From Flavobacterium psychrophilum (lineage in GTDB: Bacteria; Bacteroidota; Bacteroidia; Flavobacteriales; Flavobacteriaceae): DNA of 23,331 nt. The notes under the pieces are model-generated. The model made no database searches, was not told the origin of the DNA, and worked only from the letters and a program-made list of their open reading frames with translations. Location: the NCBI GenBank assembly GCA_945866505.1, contig CAMBHH010000031.1, positions 1-23,331 of the forward strand, in the 5' to 3' direction. This document shows positions 7,861 through 14,469 of the stretch, in pieces. Every line of letters begins with the position of its first letter. The stretch's first letter is position 1. The translations under genes were made by a program, and so were the position numbers.

Positions 7861-9060
7861 CTAATCCAACAACTTCTTACTAACCCGGCTACTTGCAATT
7901 AATGAAGCGATAAAACCAAGCGTGACAATCGTTGCCAAAACAATCAAGACATTTTCTAAAGAAAAAACTACAGGATAAGCCAATGTTGGCGTAATCATTA
8001 TCAATTCAAAATGTTGTTGTAATAACACTATAGCAATTCCTAAAGTCAAACCAATTATTCCGCCAAAAACGCTTAATAATGTGCCTTGAAGCAGGAATAT
8101 TTTACGCAAATCTTTAATTTCGGTTCCTAGATTTAATAGAGTTTTCAGATTTCCTTTTTTGTCCAAAATCATCATAATTAAAGCGCCAATCAAATTGAAA
8201 AGAGCGATTACAATCACCAAAGTAAATATCAAATAGACCGCAAGATTTTCGGTATTCAACATTTTGTACAAAGAATCGTTTAGTTGAGCTCTATTTTTAA
8301 CGGTAATTTTATTGTTGAAAATGGTTTGAAGTTTACTGACGATTATATTTTCATCTGCATCTTTTGCCATTTTGACCTCAATTCCTGAAATTTGGTTGGG
8401 TTTATAATCCAATAAATCCTGCGCCAAACCCAAATCAGCAAATACATATTTTGAATCCAAGTCTTCACTAATTGCATAAATCCCGATTGGAACAAGAATC
8501 ATTTTATTGAAAGCTTCTTCGGGATTTTCGATATTTCCTTTTCCAGGTTTTGGTGCTAAAACCTCTAAATAATGATTGTAATCTAACAAACCCATAGAGA
8601 ATTGTTGCGCAATTCCGTAACCCACAACCACTTCATCTGAATTTGGCCTTAACCAAACGCCGTTGTAAAGTGTTTTTTTAATTCCATTTATAGTATTATA
8701 TTTAGCATCGACACCTTTCAAATAAGTGACCTCTTGTTTGCCGTCAAATGTGAATAAAACACGTTCCTCTACTATTTTACTGTAGGAAACAAGTCCGTCA
8801 ATTTGCTTAATTTGACTTTCTTGTGAAGGTGAAATCAAAAGGGATTTTCCGAATGTACTGCTTATTTTTAAATCGGGATCAATATCATTGGAAAAGGAAA
8901 GACTAAAAACTTTCAGCCCACTAAAAACAGATAAAACCACGAACAAAGCCATTGCGCCAACAATGATTCCCATACTGGCAATGCGATTGATGATATTGAT
9001 AGCGTTGTTTTTGCTGTTGCTAAAAACATATCGTTTGGCTATATAAAGAGAGAAATTCAA
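7861..9060 (-). CDS. ABC transporter permease, LolC/LolE-like (FtsX/MacB fold)
   Basis: A 399-residue inner-membrane permease of the FtsX/MacB type, most like the lipoprotein-releasing LolC/E proteins, which extract lipoproteins from the inner membrane for transfer to the outer membrane. It starts MNFSLYIAKRYVFSNSKNNAINIINRIASMG, the usual opening of LolC/E proteins, followed by the first membrane helix (about residues 28-52), a large periplasmic domain to about residue 270, and three C-terminal helices (LAVYLIFTLVIVIALFNLIGA, LLSVFGGIIGLTLGIAIVLL, VLIVLATIVTLGFIASLIA). The ATG is only three bases past the rbfA stop, so the two form an operon. No ATPase (LolD) gene is in the window. Specific cargo is unproven. 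Confidence 0.87.
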   Translation of the reverse strand: MNFSLYIAKRYVFSNSKNNAINIINRIASMGIIVGAMALFVVLSVFSGLKVFSLSFSNDIDPDLKISSTFGKSLLISPSQESQIKQIDGLVSYSKIVEERVLFTFDGKQEVTYLKGVDAKYNTINGIKKTLYNGVWLRPNSDEVVVGYGIAQQFSMGLLDYNHYLEVLAPKPGKGNIENPEEAFNKMILVPIGIYAISEDLDSKYVFADLGLAQDLLDYKPNQISGIEVKMAKDADENIIVSKLQTIFNNKITVKNRAQLNDSLYKMLNTENLAVYLIFTLVIVIALFNLIGALIMMILDKKGNLKTLLNLGTEIKDLRKIFLLQGTLLSVFGGIIGLTLGIAIVLLQQHFELIMITPTLAYPVVFSLENVLIVLATIVTLGFIASLIASSRVSKKLLD

Positions 9061-9063
9061 ATT

Positions 9064-9456
9064 TTATTGAAATCTACGTTTTTCTAAAAGCTCCCGGTTT
9101 TCAATAGGATTGTCTTTATTCGATAGCGCGTTGTCTATTTTTTCTATATAGTCTAAAGAATCGTCTATAAAGAAAACTAAATTTGGAACTTTTCGCAATT
9201 GCAAACGCACTCTTTGCGACAAATCGTGTTTGATTAATTTAGAATTTGTTTGTATTGCCACTAGAGTTTCTTTGGCCTTATCCTGAGGGAAAATGCTCAA
9301 ATGCACCGTTGCTACTGATAAGTCTGTCGTTACGCTAACTTTGGATACCGAAATTATCAAATTTGAAACTCCGTTTTTTCTCACTTCACCTTGTAGAATG
9401 TCAACCAAATCTTTTTGGATCACGCCACCTATTTTTTTCTGTCTATTTGTTTCCAT
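9064..9456 (-). CDS. rbfA: 30S ribosome-binding factor A
   Basis: RbfA binds the 30S subunit and helps mature the 5' end of 16S rRNA. The 130-residue product has the single type-II KH-like domain: METNRQKKIGGVIQKDLVDIL at the N-terminus, then SVSKVSVTTDLSVATVHLSIFP (the A-x-V-x-x-S strand), LRKVPNLVFFIDDSLDYIEKIDNAL near the C-terminus, matching the usual R-x-x-P-x-L-x-F-x-x-D-x-S-x-x-x-x-x-x-I motif. It starts at ATG 9456, only five bases after a -7 promoter element, so its mRNA may be leaderless. It is followed three bases later by the LolC/E-like permease and is divergent from methylmalonyl-CoA epimerase. Confidence 0.95.
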   Translation of the reverse strand: METNRQKKIGGVIQKDLVDILQGEVRKNGVSNLIISVSKVSVTTDLSVATVHLSIFPQDKAKETLVAIQTNSKLIKHDLSQRVRLQLRKVPNLVFFIDDSLDYIEKIDNALSNKDNPIENRELLEKRRFQ

Positions 9457-9460
9457 GGTG

Positions 9461-9468
9461 CAAAAATA
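9461..9468 (-). promoter_or_regulatory. Putative rbfA promoter, -7 element
   Basis: The reverse strand reads TATTTTTG, a full match to TAnnTTTG, ending five bases before the ATG. No TTG at standard distance is apparent. Confidence 0.6.
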
Positions 9469-9541
9469 CTAATTTTTTGAGAGACACCGTTATAAAGTAA
9501 CCAACGGATAATTTTTTTAGCTTTATTTAAGTTTAAATTTT

Positions 9542-9571
9542 TTGAAAAACCATAAAATTTCCTTATTTTTA
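9542..9571 (+). promoter_or_regulatory. Putative promoter of methylmalonyl-CoA epimerase
   Basis: TTG at 9542-9544, a 19-base spacer, then TATTTTTA at 9564-9571, one mismatch from TAnnTTTG. It leaves a leader of about 15-18 bases. Confidence 0.5.
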
Positions 9572-9594
9572 ATGAAGTAAAACACAACTTGAAA

Positions 9595-9996
9595 ATGAAT
9601 AAAATAGAACACATAGGAATAGCTGTAGCAAATTTAGCGGATTCTTCGATAATATATGAAAAACTCTTTGGAGCACCCGCTTATAAAGAAGAAGAAGTCG
9701 CCAGCGAAGGAGTGAAAACGGCTTTTTTTAGGAGTGGTCCAAATAAAATTGAACTTCTTGAAGCCACAAATCCAGAAAGTCCAATAGCAAAATTTATTGC
9801 CAAAAAAGGAGAAGGAATTCATCATGTTGCTTTTGATGTTGAGGACATTGTAGCTGAAATTGAACGATTGAAAAACGAAGGATTTATCATTTTAAACGAA
9901 ACTCCAAAAAAAGGAGCTGATAATAAATTAGTTGCTTTTTTACATCCAAAAAGCACCAATGGTGTTCTGATAGAATTGTGTCAAGAGATTCAATAA
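9595..9996 (+). CDS. mce: Methylmalonyl-CoA epimerase (VOC superfamily)
   Basis: The enzyme interconverts (R)- and (S)-methylmalonyl-CoA, linking propionyl-CoA metabolism to succinyl-CoA through the B12-dependent mutase. From ATG 9595 it has 133 residues and two beta-alpha-beta-beta-beta modules of the vicinal oxygen chelate fold. Visible are NKIEHIGIAV with the first metal-binding His at residue 6, KIELLEAT with the first Glu-containing strand, GEGIHHVAFDVED with the second His, and GVLIELCQ with the final Glu near the end, the set expected to bind the divalent cation. The two codons upstream (TTG AAA) are in frame, but ATG with a short purine-rich leader is a better start. It is divergent from rbfA and has a promoter-like sequence upstream. 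Confidence 0.93.
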   Translation: MNKIEHIGIAVANLADSSIIYEKLFGAPAYKEEEVASEGVKTAFFRSGPNKIELLEATNPESPIAKFIAKKGEGIHHVAFDVEDIVAEIERLKNEGFIILNETPKKGADNKLVAFLHPKSTNGVLIELCQEIQ

Positions 9997-10095
9997 TTTT
10001 TAAAGAAAAACATCCTTGAAGCATTCTAATAATCAGTAAGTTCCATTTTAAATTTTGAATAAATAGTGTGGGTTGAAAAATCTATACAAAAATAG

Positions 10096-10126
10096 TTGTA
10101 ATAAATATAAAATAATAGTAATTTCG
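10096..10126 (+). promoter_or_regulatory. Putative tRNA promoter
   Basis: TTG at 10096-10098, a 20-base spacer, then TAATTTCG at 10119-10126, one mismatch from TAnnTTTG. It ends 13 bases before the tRNA. Confidence 0.6.
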
Positions 10127-10139
10127 CAACCGCAATAAT

Positions 10140-10213
10140 GGTCCTATAGCTCATTCGGTTAGAGCAACTGACTCATAATCAGTAGGTGCTTGGTTCGATT
10201 CCAAGTGGGACCA
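10140..10213 (+). tRNA. tRNA with CAT anticodon (elongator Met, or lysidine-modified Ile2)
   Basis: A 74-base cloverleaf. The acceptor stem GGTCCTA pairs with TGGGACC (one T-G pair), the D arm is GCTC/GAGC, the anticodon stem ACTGA/TCAGT encloses the loop CTCATAA with anticodon CAT, and the T arm CTTGG/CCAAG encloses TTCGATT. The discriminator base is A and CCA is not encoded. CAT can be elongator Met, initiator Met or Ile2. The A-U pair at the foot of the acceptor stem and a paired first position argue against initiator. The consecutive C4-G69 and C5-G68 pairs are what the lysidine synthetase TilS prefers in E. coli Ile2, so Ile2 is a real possibility. Confidence 0.95.
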
Positions 10214-10228
10214 CGATTTAAACATAAA

Positions 10229-10264
10229 AAGTCTTGTAAATGAATAGTTTACAAGGCTTTTTTT
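10229..10264 (+). terminator. Intrinsic terminator after the tRNA
   Basis: A 12-base arm (10229-10240) pairs with 10248-10259 with a single G-T pair around a 7-base loop, followed by a run of seven Ts. It begins 16 bases after the tRNA end. Confidence 0.85.
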
Positions 10265-10273
10265 ATTTTGTTC

Positions 10274-10304
10274 AATTCTTTTATTTTTTTGCAATAAAAG
10301 AATT
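10274..10304. repeat. Perfect 12-bp inverted repeat behind the tRNA terminator
   Basis: AATTCTTTTATT at 10274-10285 and its exact complement AATAAAAGAATT at 10293-10304 enclose a 7-base loop. It has no G/C-rich core or following T run, so it may be a second, weaker terminator or simply an AT-rich hairpin. Confidence 0.6.
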
Positions 10305-11376
10305 TGATTGTTAGCACTTAACCAGAGTTGGCTAAAAAGCCTTGTATCTTTTAAAAAATGCAATCAATTTATCCAAGTTTTGGACGAATTTTTAGAGTGA
10401 GGGTATTGCAAACTTCAGTTTAAAAAATTAAAATTAAAATCGGAGGTTAATGATAATGCGGATGCAAAGCACATTTTAAGGATAAAAAGCAGATTGAGTT
10501 GTGCAGTTAAAGAATTCGGAATCGGAATTTCATTACTCATTGGAACGATAATGCAAAGTTCTAATTTTTCATTTTTAATTTGGTGCAAAACATTGTTCGT
10601 TTTCAATCGTAATTGAAGCAGTTTTGAGAAAAATTATTCGTTAGGCTAGTAATAGTAGCATTACGAGATTATAACAAAAACGGGCAATCTAATTCTATAA
10701 AAAGCATTTTTTTAATGTCATTTTTTTATTTTGTTTACTGCATTGACTAGGGAAACTATTTGAAATTAAAATAATGTACAAAATGGTTTTGGATTGAAAC
10801 AATTTGACATTGTAAATGAGACTTTTTAGATTGCTGTCTTACTGTTCCTGCGCATACATTTACATTTTAAATAAATTAATACAGTACCAAAATTTAAAAA
10901 ATTAATTTTAGTAGCTTTATTAGTTGCAAGTTTAATCGGATTTGCTCAAGAATCTAAAAAAGGCGGAGCTAATAAACAATTAATTTATAATACATTGCCC
11001 ACTTTTGATAAATGGAATAAATAATTATTTAAACAATATACATAAAATATGAAGGTGCTACGATTTTTATCATAAATAGTAGCCAAGTGCTTTTCTGAAC
11101 CGTAAACTCTAATCCATGATAATCCAATTACCATATCGTCGCTATTTTTGACGCAAAACAGCTTAAAATGATATACAGTAAAAATTTTGGTTGATTTACC
11201 CCCCGTAATTGGCTGATTTGACATAATTACATTTATGTTTTTTTGATATTTTTGTGATTATTATGAGACCTAAACAAAAAAGTTAAATAGTCTAGAAAAT
11301 AAAAATTCAATTCTAAATTAATTCTGAAAAAAATTAAATAAAGAAATTGTGCATTAAAAAAAGATATTCAATAGAA
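10305..11376. other. Gene-poor stretch with degraded coding-like fragments
   Basis: About 1.1 kb with no gene I can support. Stop codons are frequent in all frames. A forward frame from about 10420 to 10611 (ADAKHILRIKSRLSCAVKEF, then FGIGISLLIGTIMQ) and a reverse frame at 10985-11224 look faintly protein-like but match nothing I know. A signal-peptide-like fragment lies at 10884-11024 and is listed separately. A lone -7-like TATTTTTG at 11247-11254 has no gene behind it. The location just behind a tRNA would suit a decayed insertion, but I see no integrase, terminal repeats or duplicated tRNA end. Confidence 0.6.
10884..11024 (+). pseudogene. Remnant of a small secreted protein (signal peptide, no start codon)
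   Basis: The open frame reads PKFKKLILVALLVASLIGFA, then QESKKGGANKQLIYNTLPTF, then DKWNK and TAA at 11022-11024. The first part is a textbook Bacteroidota signal peptide: lysines, a hydrophobic core and a G-F-A-Q-E cleavage region. No ATG, GTG or TTG precedes the lysines in frame; the frame is closed upstream by TAA after only a few codons. It may be the decayed start of a longer secreted protein, or a roughly 45-residue peptide using a very unusual start. I recognise no family. Confidence 0.45.
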
Positions 11377-11377
11377 A

Positions 11378-11411
11378 GTTTTTTATCAAAAATATGTTGT
11401 TTTTTATCAAA
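11378..11411 (+). repeat. Two 13-bp direct repeats spaced 21 bp apart (possible operator)
   Basis: GTTTTTTATCAAA occurs at 11378-11390 and again at 11399-11411. The 21-bp period equals two helical turns, and the second copy covers the -33 element and much of the spacer of the promoter for the downstream small gene. Confidence 0.6.
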
Positions 11412-11425
11412 TAGAAATAACTTTG
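11397..11425 (+). promoter_or_regulatory. Promoter of the PID-CTERM-like small gene
   Basis: TTG at 11397-11399, an 18-base spacer, then TAACTTTG at 11418-11425, a full match to TAnnTTTG. The leader to the ATG at 11503 would be about 70 bases. Confidence 0.7.
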
Positions 11426-11502
11426 TCAACATTATTTTTAAATCAAAGAAGTGTGTCAGTTCAATGATAGTCTTTTTTTTAAATTAATTTTTTAAAACAA
11501 AT

Positions 11503-11724
11503 ATGAAAAATATTGCAACCCGCTTTTATATTACCTTGATTTACCTTTTAGGTATTTCTATTGCTTTTGCAAAACCAAGCCCACCAGCACCCAATTATAA
11601 GGCCCCACCAGTACCACCAAGTGCACCTATTGATGAAAACATCACATTTTTATTGTTGATTGCCGTGTTATTTGGGATTTATATCATTTACAAACAAAAA
11701 CTAAAACTAAAAACTCCAACTTAA
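11503..11724 (+). CDS. Small PID-CTERM-like sorting-domain protein
   Basis: A 73-residue protein with a tripartite layout. Residues 1 to about 23 are a signal peptide ending IAFAKPS. Residues 24-45 are Pro/Ala-rich (PSPPAPNYKAPPVPPSAPID). Then ENITFLLLIAVLFGIYIIYK is a single membrane helix followed by a lysine-rich tail (KQKLKLKTPT). The proline-rich run leading into P-I-D-E-N directly before a C-terminal helix and basic tail matches what I know as the PID-CTERM sorting signal of Flavobacteria, analogous to PEP-CTERM substrates of exosortases. Here almost the whole mature protein is the sorting signal. It has its own promoter with direct repeats and a terminator overlapping the stop, so it is a single-gene unit. 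The cargo function is unknown, and no exosortase is in the window. Confidence 0.75.
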   Translation: MKNIATRFYITLIYLLGISIAFAKPSPPAPNYKAPPVPPSAPIDENITFLLLIAVLFGIYIIYKQKLKLKTPT

Positions 11725-11736
11725 AATTGGAGTTTT
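11710..11736. terminator. Intrinsic terminator, possibly bidirectional
   Basis: AAAACTCCAA (11710-11719) pairs perfectly with TTGGAGTTTT (11727-11736) around a 7-base loop. It overlaps the last codons and stop of the small plus-strand gene and lies 24 bases beyond the stop of the convergent riboflavin synthase gene, so it can serve both. Confidence 0.75.
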
Positions 11737-11759
11737 AATGTTTTTATACAATCTCAGTT

Positions 11760-12347
11760 TTATTTATTAGAATGTAATTTTGCAATATACTTGCCAATTA
11801 AATCAAATTCAAGATTTATCTTCGTGCCAATTTTAAAAGATTTAAAATTAGTGTTTTCAAAAGTATAAGGAATAATGGCAACGCTGAACGCGTTTCTTGT
11901 AGAATCTACAACAGTCAAACTCACTCCATTTACAGTTATTGAACCTTTTTCTATTGTAATATTTCCAATAGTTTCGTCATATTCAAAAGTAAAATACCAA
12001 CTTCCGTTTGTTTCCTTTGCAACTGTACAAATTCCAACCTGATCCACGTGCCCTTGAACAATGTGTCCGTCGAGGCGGTCACCCAATTTCATCGCTCTTT
12101 CTAAATTGATGGTATCTCCAACTTTTAGATCAGATAAATTTGTTTTTTTTATCGTTTCGCCGATTGCGGTTACTGTATAAAGGCTTTTGTCGATGGAAAC
12201 CACTGTCATACAAATTCCATTATGGGCAACACTTTGATCTATTTTAAGTTCATCAGTGATTACGGATTCAATTGTAATATGAACGTTGTCCTTATCATTT
12301 TTTATTTCTTGGACTGTGCCAAGGGATTCTATAATTCCTGTAAACAT
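11760..12347 (-). CDS. ribE: Riboflavin synthase, alpha subunit
   Basis: The enzyme joins two molecules of 6,7-dimethyl-8-ribityllumazine to give riboflavin, the last step of the pathway. The 195-residue protein is two lumazine-binding beta-barrel domains in tandem. The first begins MFTGIIESLGTV and holds VAHNGICMTVVSI (about residues 40-52); the second begins about residue 97 after GDRLDGHIVQGHVDQVG and holds GSITVNGVSLTVVD, the equivalent G-x-x-L/M-T-V motif. Length is close to the family's usual 195-215. It is divergent from pdxA and shares a tiny control region with facing promoters. The gene is called ribE or ribC depending on the species. Confidence 0.96.
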   Translation of the reverse strand: MFTGIIESLGTVQEIKNDKDNVHITIESVITDELKIDQSVAHNGICMTVVSIDKSLYTVTAIGETIKKTNLSDLKVGDTINLERAMKLGDRLDGHIVQGHVDQVGICTVAKETNGSWYFTFEYDETIGNITIEKGSITVNGVSLTVVDSTRNAFSVAIIPYTFENTNFKSFKIGTKINLEFDLIGKYIAKLHSNK

Positions 12348-12364
12348 TTCTTATTTTATTTTAC

Positions 12365-12372
12365 TAAATTTG
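12365..12372 (+). promoter_or_regulatory. Putative pdxA promoter, -7 element
   Basis: TAAATTTG matches TAnnTTTG and reads toward pdxA, 33 bases before its ATG. Its expected start site falls at or next to the facing ribE element. Confidence 0.55.
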
Positions 12373-12377
12373 CACTT

Positions 12378-12385
12378 CAAAATTA
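12378..12385 (-). promoter_or_regulatory. Putative ribE promoter, -7 element
   Basis: The reverse strand reads TAATTTTG, a match to TAnnTTTG, 30 bases before the ribE ATG. It points into the pdxA element, five bases away. Confidence 0.55.
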
Positions 12386-12405
12386 GCAATAAATAATGTG
12401 ATGTC

Positions 12406-13455
12406 ATGATAAAAAGAGCAGAAAATATAATCGTTGGAATTTCAATTGGAGATTTAAACGGTATTGGAAGCGAAGTTATTTTAAAAACATTCGAAGATTC
12501 TCGAATGTTGGAATTATGCACACCAGTAATTTTTGCCAATGTAAAACTTCTCTCGTTTATAAAAAAATCCTTTGAGTCGACAGTGTTGCTTCACGGAATT
12601 GATAGATTAGACCAATTGGTTTTGGGAAAAATCAATGTTTTGAATGTTTGGCAAGAAGGAGTAGAAATTAATTTTGGAGTAAATGATGAAAGAGCAGGTA
12701 AATATGCCATCAAATCATTTGTTGCCGCTACTAAAGCTTTAAAGGAAGGTGCAATAGATGTTTTGGTGACGGCGCCAATAAACAAGTACAATATTCAATC
12801 GGAGAACTTTAAGTTTCCAGGACACACCGATTATTTAGACCAAGAATTAGATGGTAATGCTTTAATGTTGATGGTGCAAGATAATTTGAGAGTAGGATTG
12901 TTAACCGATCACATTCCGTTAAACGAAGTTGCGGCTCATCTTACAGAAGAATTGATCATCAAAAAAATAGAAACAGTAAAGCAAACTATTATTCAAGATT
13001 TCAGTATCAACAAGCCAAAAATAGCCGTTTTGGGATTAAACCCACATTGTGGCGATGGCGGTGTTATAGGAAAAGAAGACGATGCAATTTTAAAACCGGC
13101 ATTAAAAAAACTATTTGAGAAAGGAATATTAGTCTTTGGACCTTTTGCCGCTGATGGTTTTTTTGGAAGCAATCAATATGATAAATACGATGCTATAATA
13201 GCAACCTATCACGATCAAGGATTAATTCCTTTCAAAACATTGTCGTTTGGAAATGGAGTAAATTATACCGCAGGCTTAAATAAAATTAGAACATCGCCCG
13301 ATCACGGCACAGCATACGACATCGCTGGAAAAGGAATTGCCGATTACAATTCATTCAAAGAGGCTGTTTACCTGGCTTTAGACGTCTATAATTCAAGAAA
13401 TCAATATGCAGAAATCAGTAAAAAACCGCTAAAAACAAAAGATAAACAGATATAA
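12406..13455 (+). CDS. pdxA: 4-hydroxythreonine-4-phosphate dehydrogenase
   Basis: PdxA oxidises 4-phosphohydroxy-L-threonine in the DXP-dependent route to pyridoxal phosphate. The 349-residue length is normal for Bacteroidota PdxA. It starts MIKRAENIIVGISIGDLNGIGSE, with the family's G-D-x-x-G-I-G-x-E motif. The three metal-binding histidines are visible in TDHIP (about residue 169), NPHCGDGG (214) and ATYHDQG (269), corresponding to those of the E. coli enzyme. FPGHTDYL at 137-144 and RTSPDHGTAYDIAGKG at 295-310 are further signature segments. The ATG at 12406 follows two other possible starts out of frame. It is divergent from ribE and 84 bases upstream of the YceD-like gene, which has its own promoter. 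Confidence 0.96.
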   Translation: MIKRAENIIVGISIGDLNGIGSEVILKTFEDSRMLELCTPVIFANVKLLSFIKKSFESTVLLHGIDRLDQLVLGKINVLNVWQEGVEINFGVNDERAGKYAIKSFVAATKALKEGAIDVLVTAPINKYNIQSENFKFPGHTDYLDQELDGNALMLMVQDNLRVGLLTDHIPLNEVAAHLTEELIIKKIETVKQTIIQDFSINKPKIAVLGLNPHCGDGGVIGKEDDAILKPALKKLFEKGILVFGPFAADGFFGSNQYDKYDAIIATYHDQGLIPFKTLSFGNGVNYTAGLNKIRTSPDHGTAYDIAGKGIADYNSFKEAVYLALDVYNSRNQYAEISKKPLKTKDKQI

Positions 13456-13498
13456 ATAAAAAAAGATAAATAAGATTATTAGATTTCCAATAATTTTA

Positions 13499-13506
13499 TA
13501 TCTTTG
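13499..13506 (+). promoter_or_regulatory. Putative promoter of the YceD-like gene and rpmF, -7 element
   Basis: TATCTTTG matches TAnnTTTG, 33 bases before the ATG at 13540. It excludes the upstream in-frame start at 13504, which lies inside it. Confidence 0.6.
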
Positions 13507-13539
13507 CACTCCCGAAGTTTAGGGCAAATTGTTGTTGAA

Positions 13540-14091
13540 ATGAACAAAACTAAAGAATATTTAATTCCATTTATAGGATTAAAGCTAGGGAAACATCATT
13601 TTGAATATCAGATAAGTAATGCGTTCTTTGAAATCTTTGATTATCACGAATTTAATAATTCAGACATCAAAGTAAATGTAGTTTTAGAGAAAAAAAGTAC
13701 ACTAATAGAGTTGGCTTTCAAGCATAAAGGAACCGTAAATGTGCCTTGCGATATGACAAACGAAGAATTTGATTTACCAATAAAAGGTAAAATGAAATTG
13801 ATTGTGCGTTTTGGAGAGGCTTTTAATAACGACAATGAAGAGTTGCTTATTTTGCCACACGGAGAATTTCAAATAGATATTGCACAATATATATATGAAA
13901 TGATAGTGCTTTCAGTTCCTCTAAGACGAATTCACCCAGGCATAAAAGACGGAAGTTTAAACACGGAAGCTTTGACAAAACTAAAAGAGTTGACCATAAA
14001 AGAACTGAAAAAAGAGCATAAAAAAGAACAAAAAGAAGAAAATATTGACCCGCGTTGGGACAAGTTAAAGCAACTATTAACGGATAAATAA
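13540..14091 (+). CDS. YceD/DUF177 family protein
   Basis: A 183-residue protein of the YceD/DUF177 family, which is nearly always encoded directly before rpmF and is implicated in 23S rRNA maturation and ribosome assembly. Visible are KEYLIPFIGLKLGKHHFEYQI at the start, a middle with a single conserved Cys in GTVNVPCDMTNEEFDLPIKG (the family's C-x-R/M segment), an acidic stretch, and a charged C-terminal tail ending PRWDKLKQLL. The frame is open upstream to 13504, but that start overlaps the -7 promoter element, so ATG 13540 is preferred. It is followed nine bases later by rpmF, with which it is surely co-transcribed. Confidence 0.88.
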   Translation: MNKTKEYLIPFIGLKLGKHHFEYQISNAFFEIFDYHEFNNSDIKVNVVLEKKSTLIELAFKHKGTVNVPCDMTNEEFDLPIKGKMKLIVRFGEAFNNDNEELLILPHGEFQIDIAQYIYEMIVLSVPLRRIHPGIKDGSLNTEALTKLKELTIKELKKEHKKEQKEENIDPRWDKLKQLLTDK

Positions 14092-14100
14092 TATAGTAAA

Positions 14101-14295
14101 ATGGCACATCCTAAAAGAAAAATCTCCAAAACAAGAAGAGATAAGAGAAGAACACATTACAAAGCTACTGTAGCACAAATCGCTACTTGTCCAATCACTG
14201 GCGAAGCGCATTTATATCACAGAGCCTACTGGCATGAAGGTAAAATGTATTACAGAGGGCAAGTTGTTATAGATAAATCTGTAGCTGTTGCTTAA
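14101..14295 (+). CDS. rpmF: 50S ribosomal protein L32
   Basis: A 64-residue protein beginning [19 protein letters not shown], the diagnostic basic N-terminus of L32. The centre reads [15 protein letters not shown]: only one cysteine is present, so this is a form without the CxxC zinc ribbon, as I would expect for Bacteroidota. It is the second gene of the YceD-rpmF unit and is followed by a clear terminator, so it ends that transcript. The start is nine bases beyond the preceding stop. Confidence 0.97.
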   Translation: MAHPKRKISKTRRDKRRTHYKATVAQIATCPITGEAHLYHRAYWHEGKMYYRGQVVIDKSVAVA

Positions 14296-14318
14296 TGCAT
14301 TTTTCTAAATGATATTTG

Positions 14319-14345
14319 AACTCTCACTATGTGAGAGTTTTTTTT
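14319..14345 (+). terminator. Intrinsic terminator after rpmF
   Basis: AACTCTCAC (14319-14327) pairs perfectly with GTGAGAGTT (14331-14339) around a 3-base loop, followed by a run of eight Ts. Confidence 0.88.
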
Positions 14346-14469
14346 GTTATTTACAATTTTCATTAAATAAGAATTATTAAAACGATAAGGATTAGAAAAA
14401 TTTTTGTAATTTTCGACTCCTTTAGAAATTTTTCAAATGGCAACATTTTGCTAGAAATAACAGAATAGA

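Noticed and set aside
10151..10363. Minus-strand frame of 70 residues across the tRNA
   Set aside because: It overlaps the tRNA and its terminator, which are well supported.
10370..10395. Possible attachment site resembling the tRNA 3' end (TCCAAGT ... GGAC)
   Set aside because: The match is short and broken, the sequence is itself a small palindrome (TCCAA/TTGGA), and there is no integrase nearby.
10415..10606. Minus-strand frame of 63 residues
   Set aside because: No ribosome-binding site, promoter or recognisable motif, and the opposite strand looks equally coding-like. I could not support either as a gene.
10985..11224. Minus-strand frame of 79 residues
   Set aside because: It overlaps the signal-peptide fragment end, has no promoter on its strand and matches nothing I know. 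Kept only as a remark on the gene-poor stretch.
13504..13539. Upstream start of the YceD-like gene
   Set aside because: The -7 element TATCTTTG covers the putative start codon, and the added residues are not part of the family.
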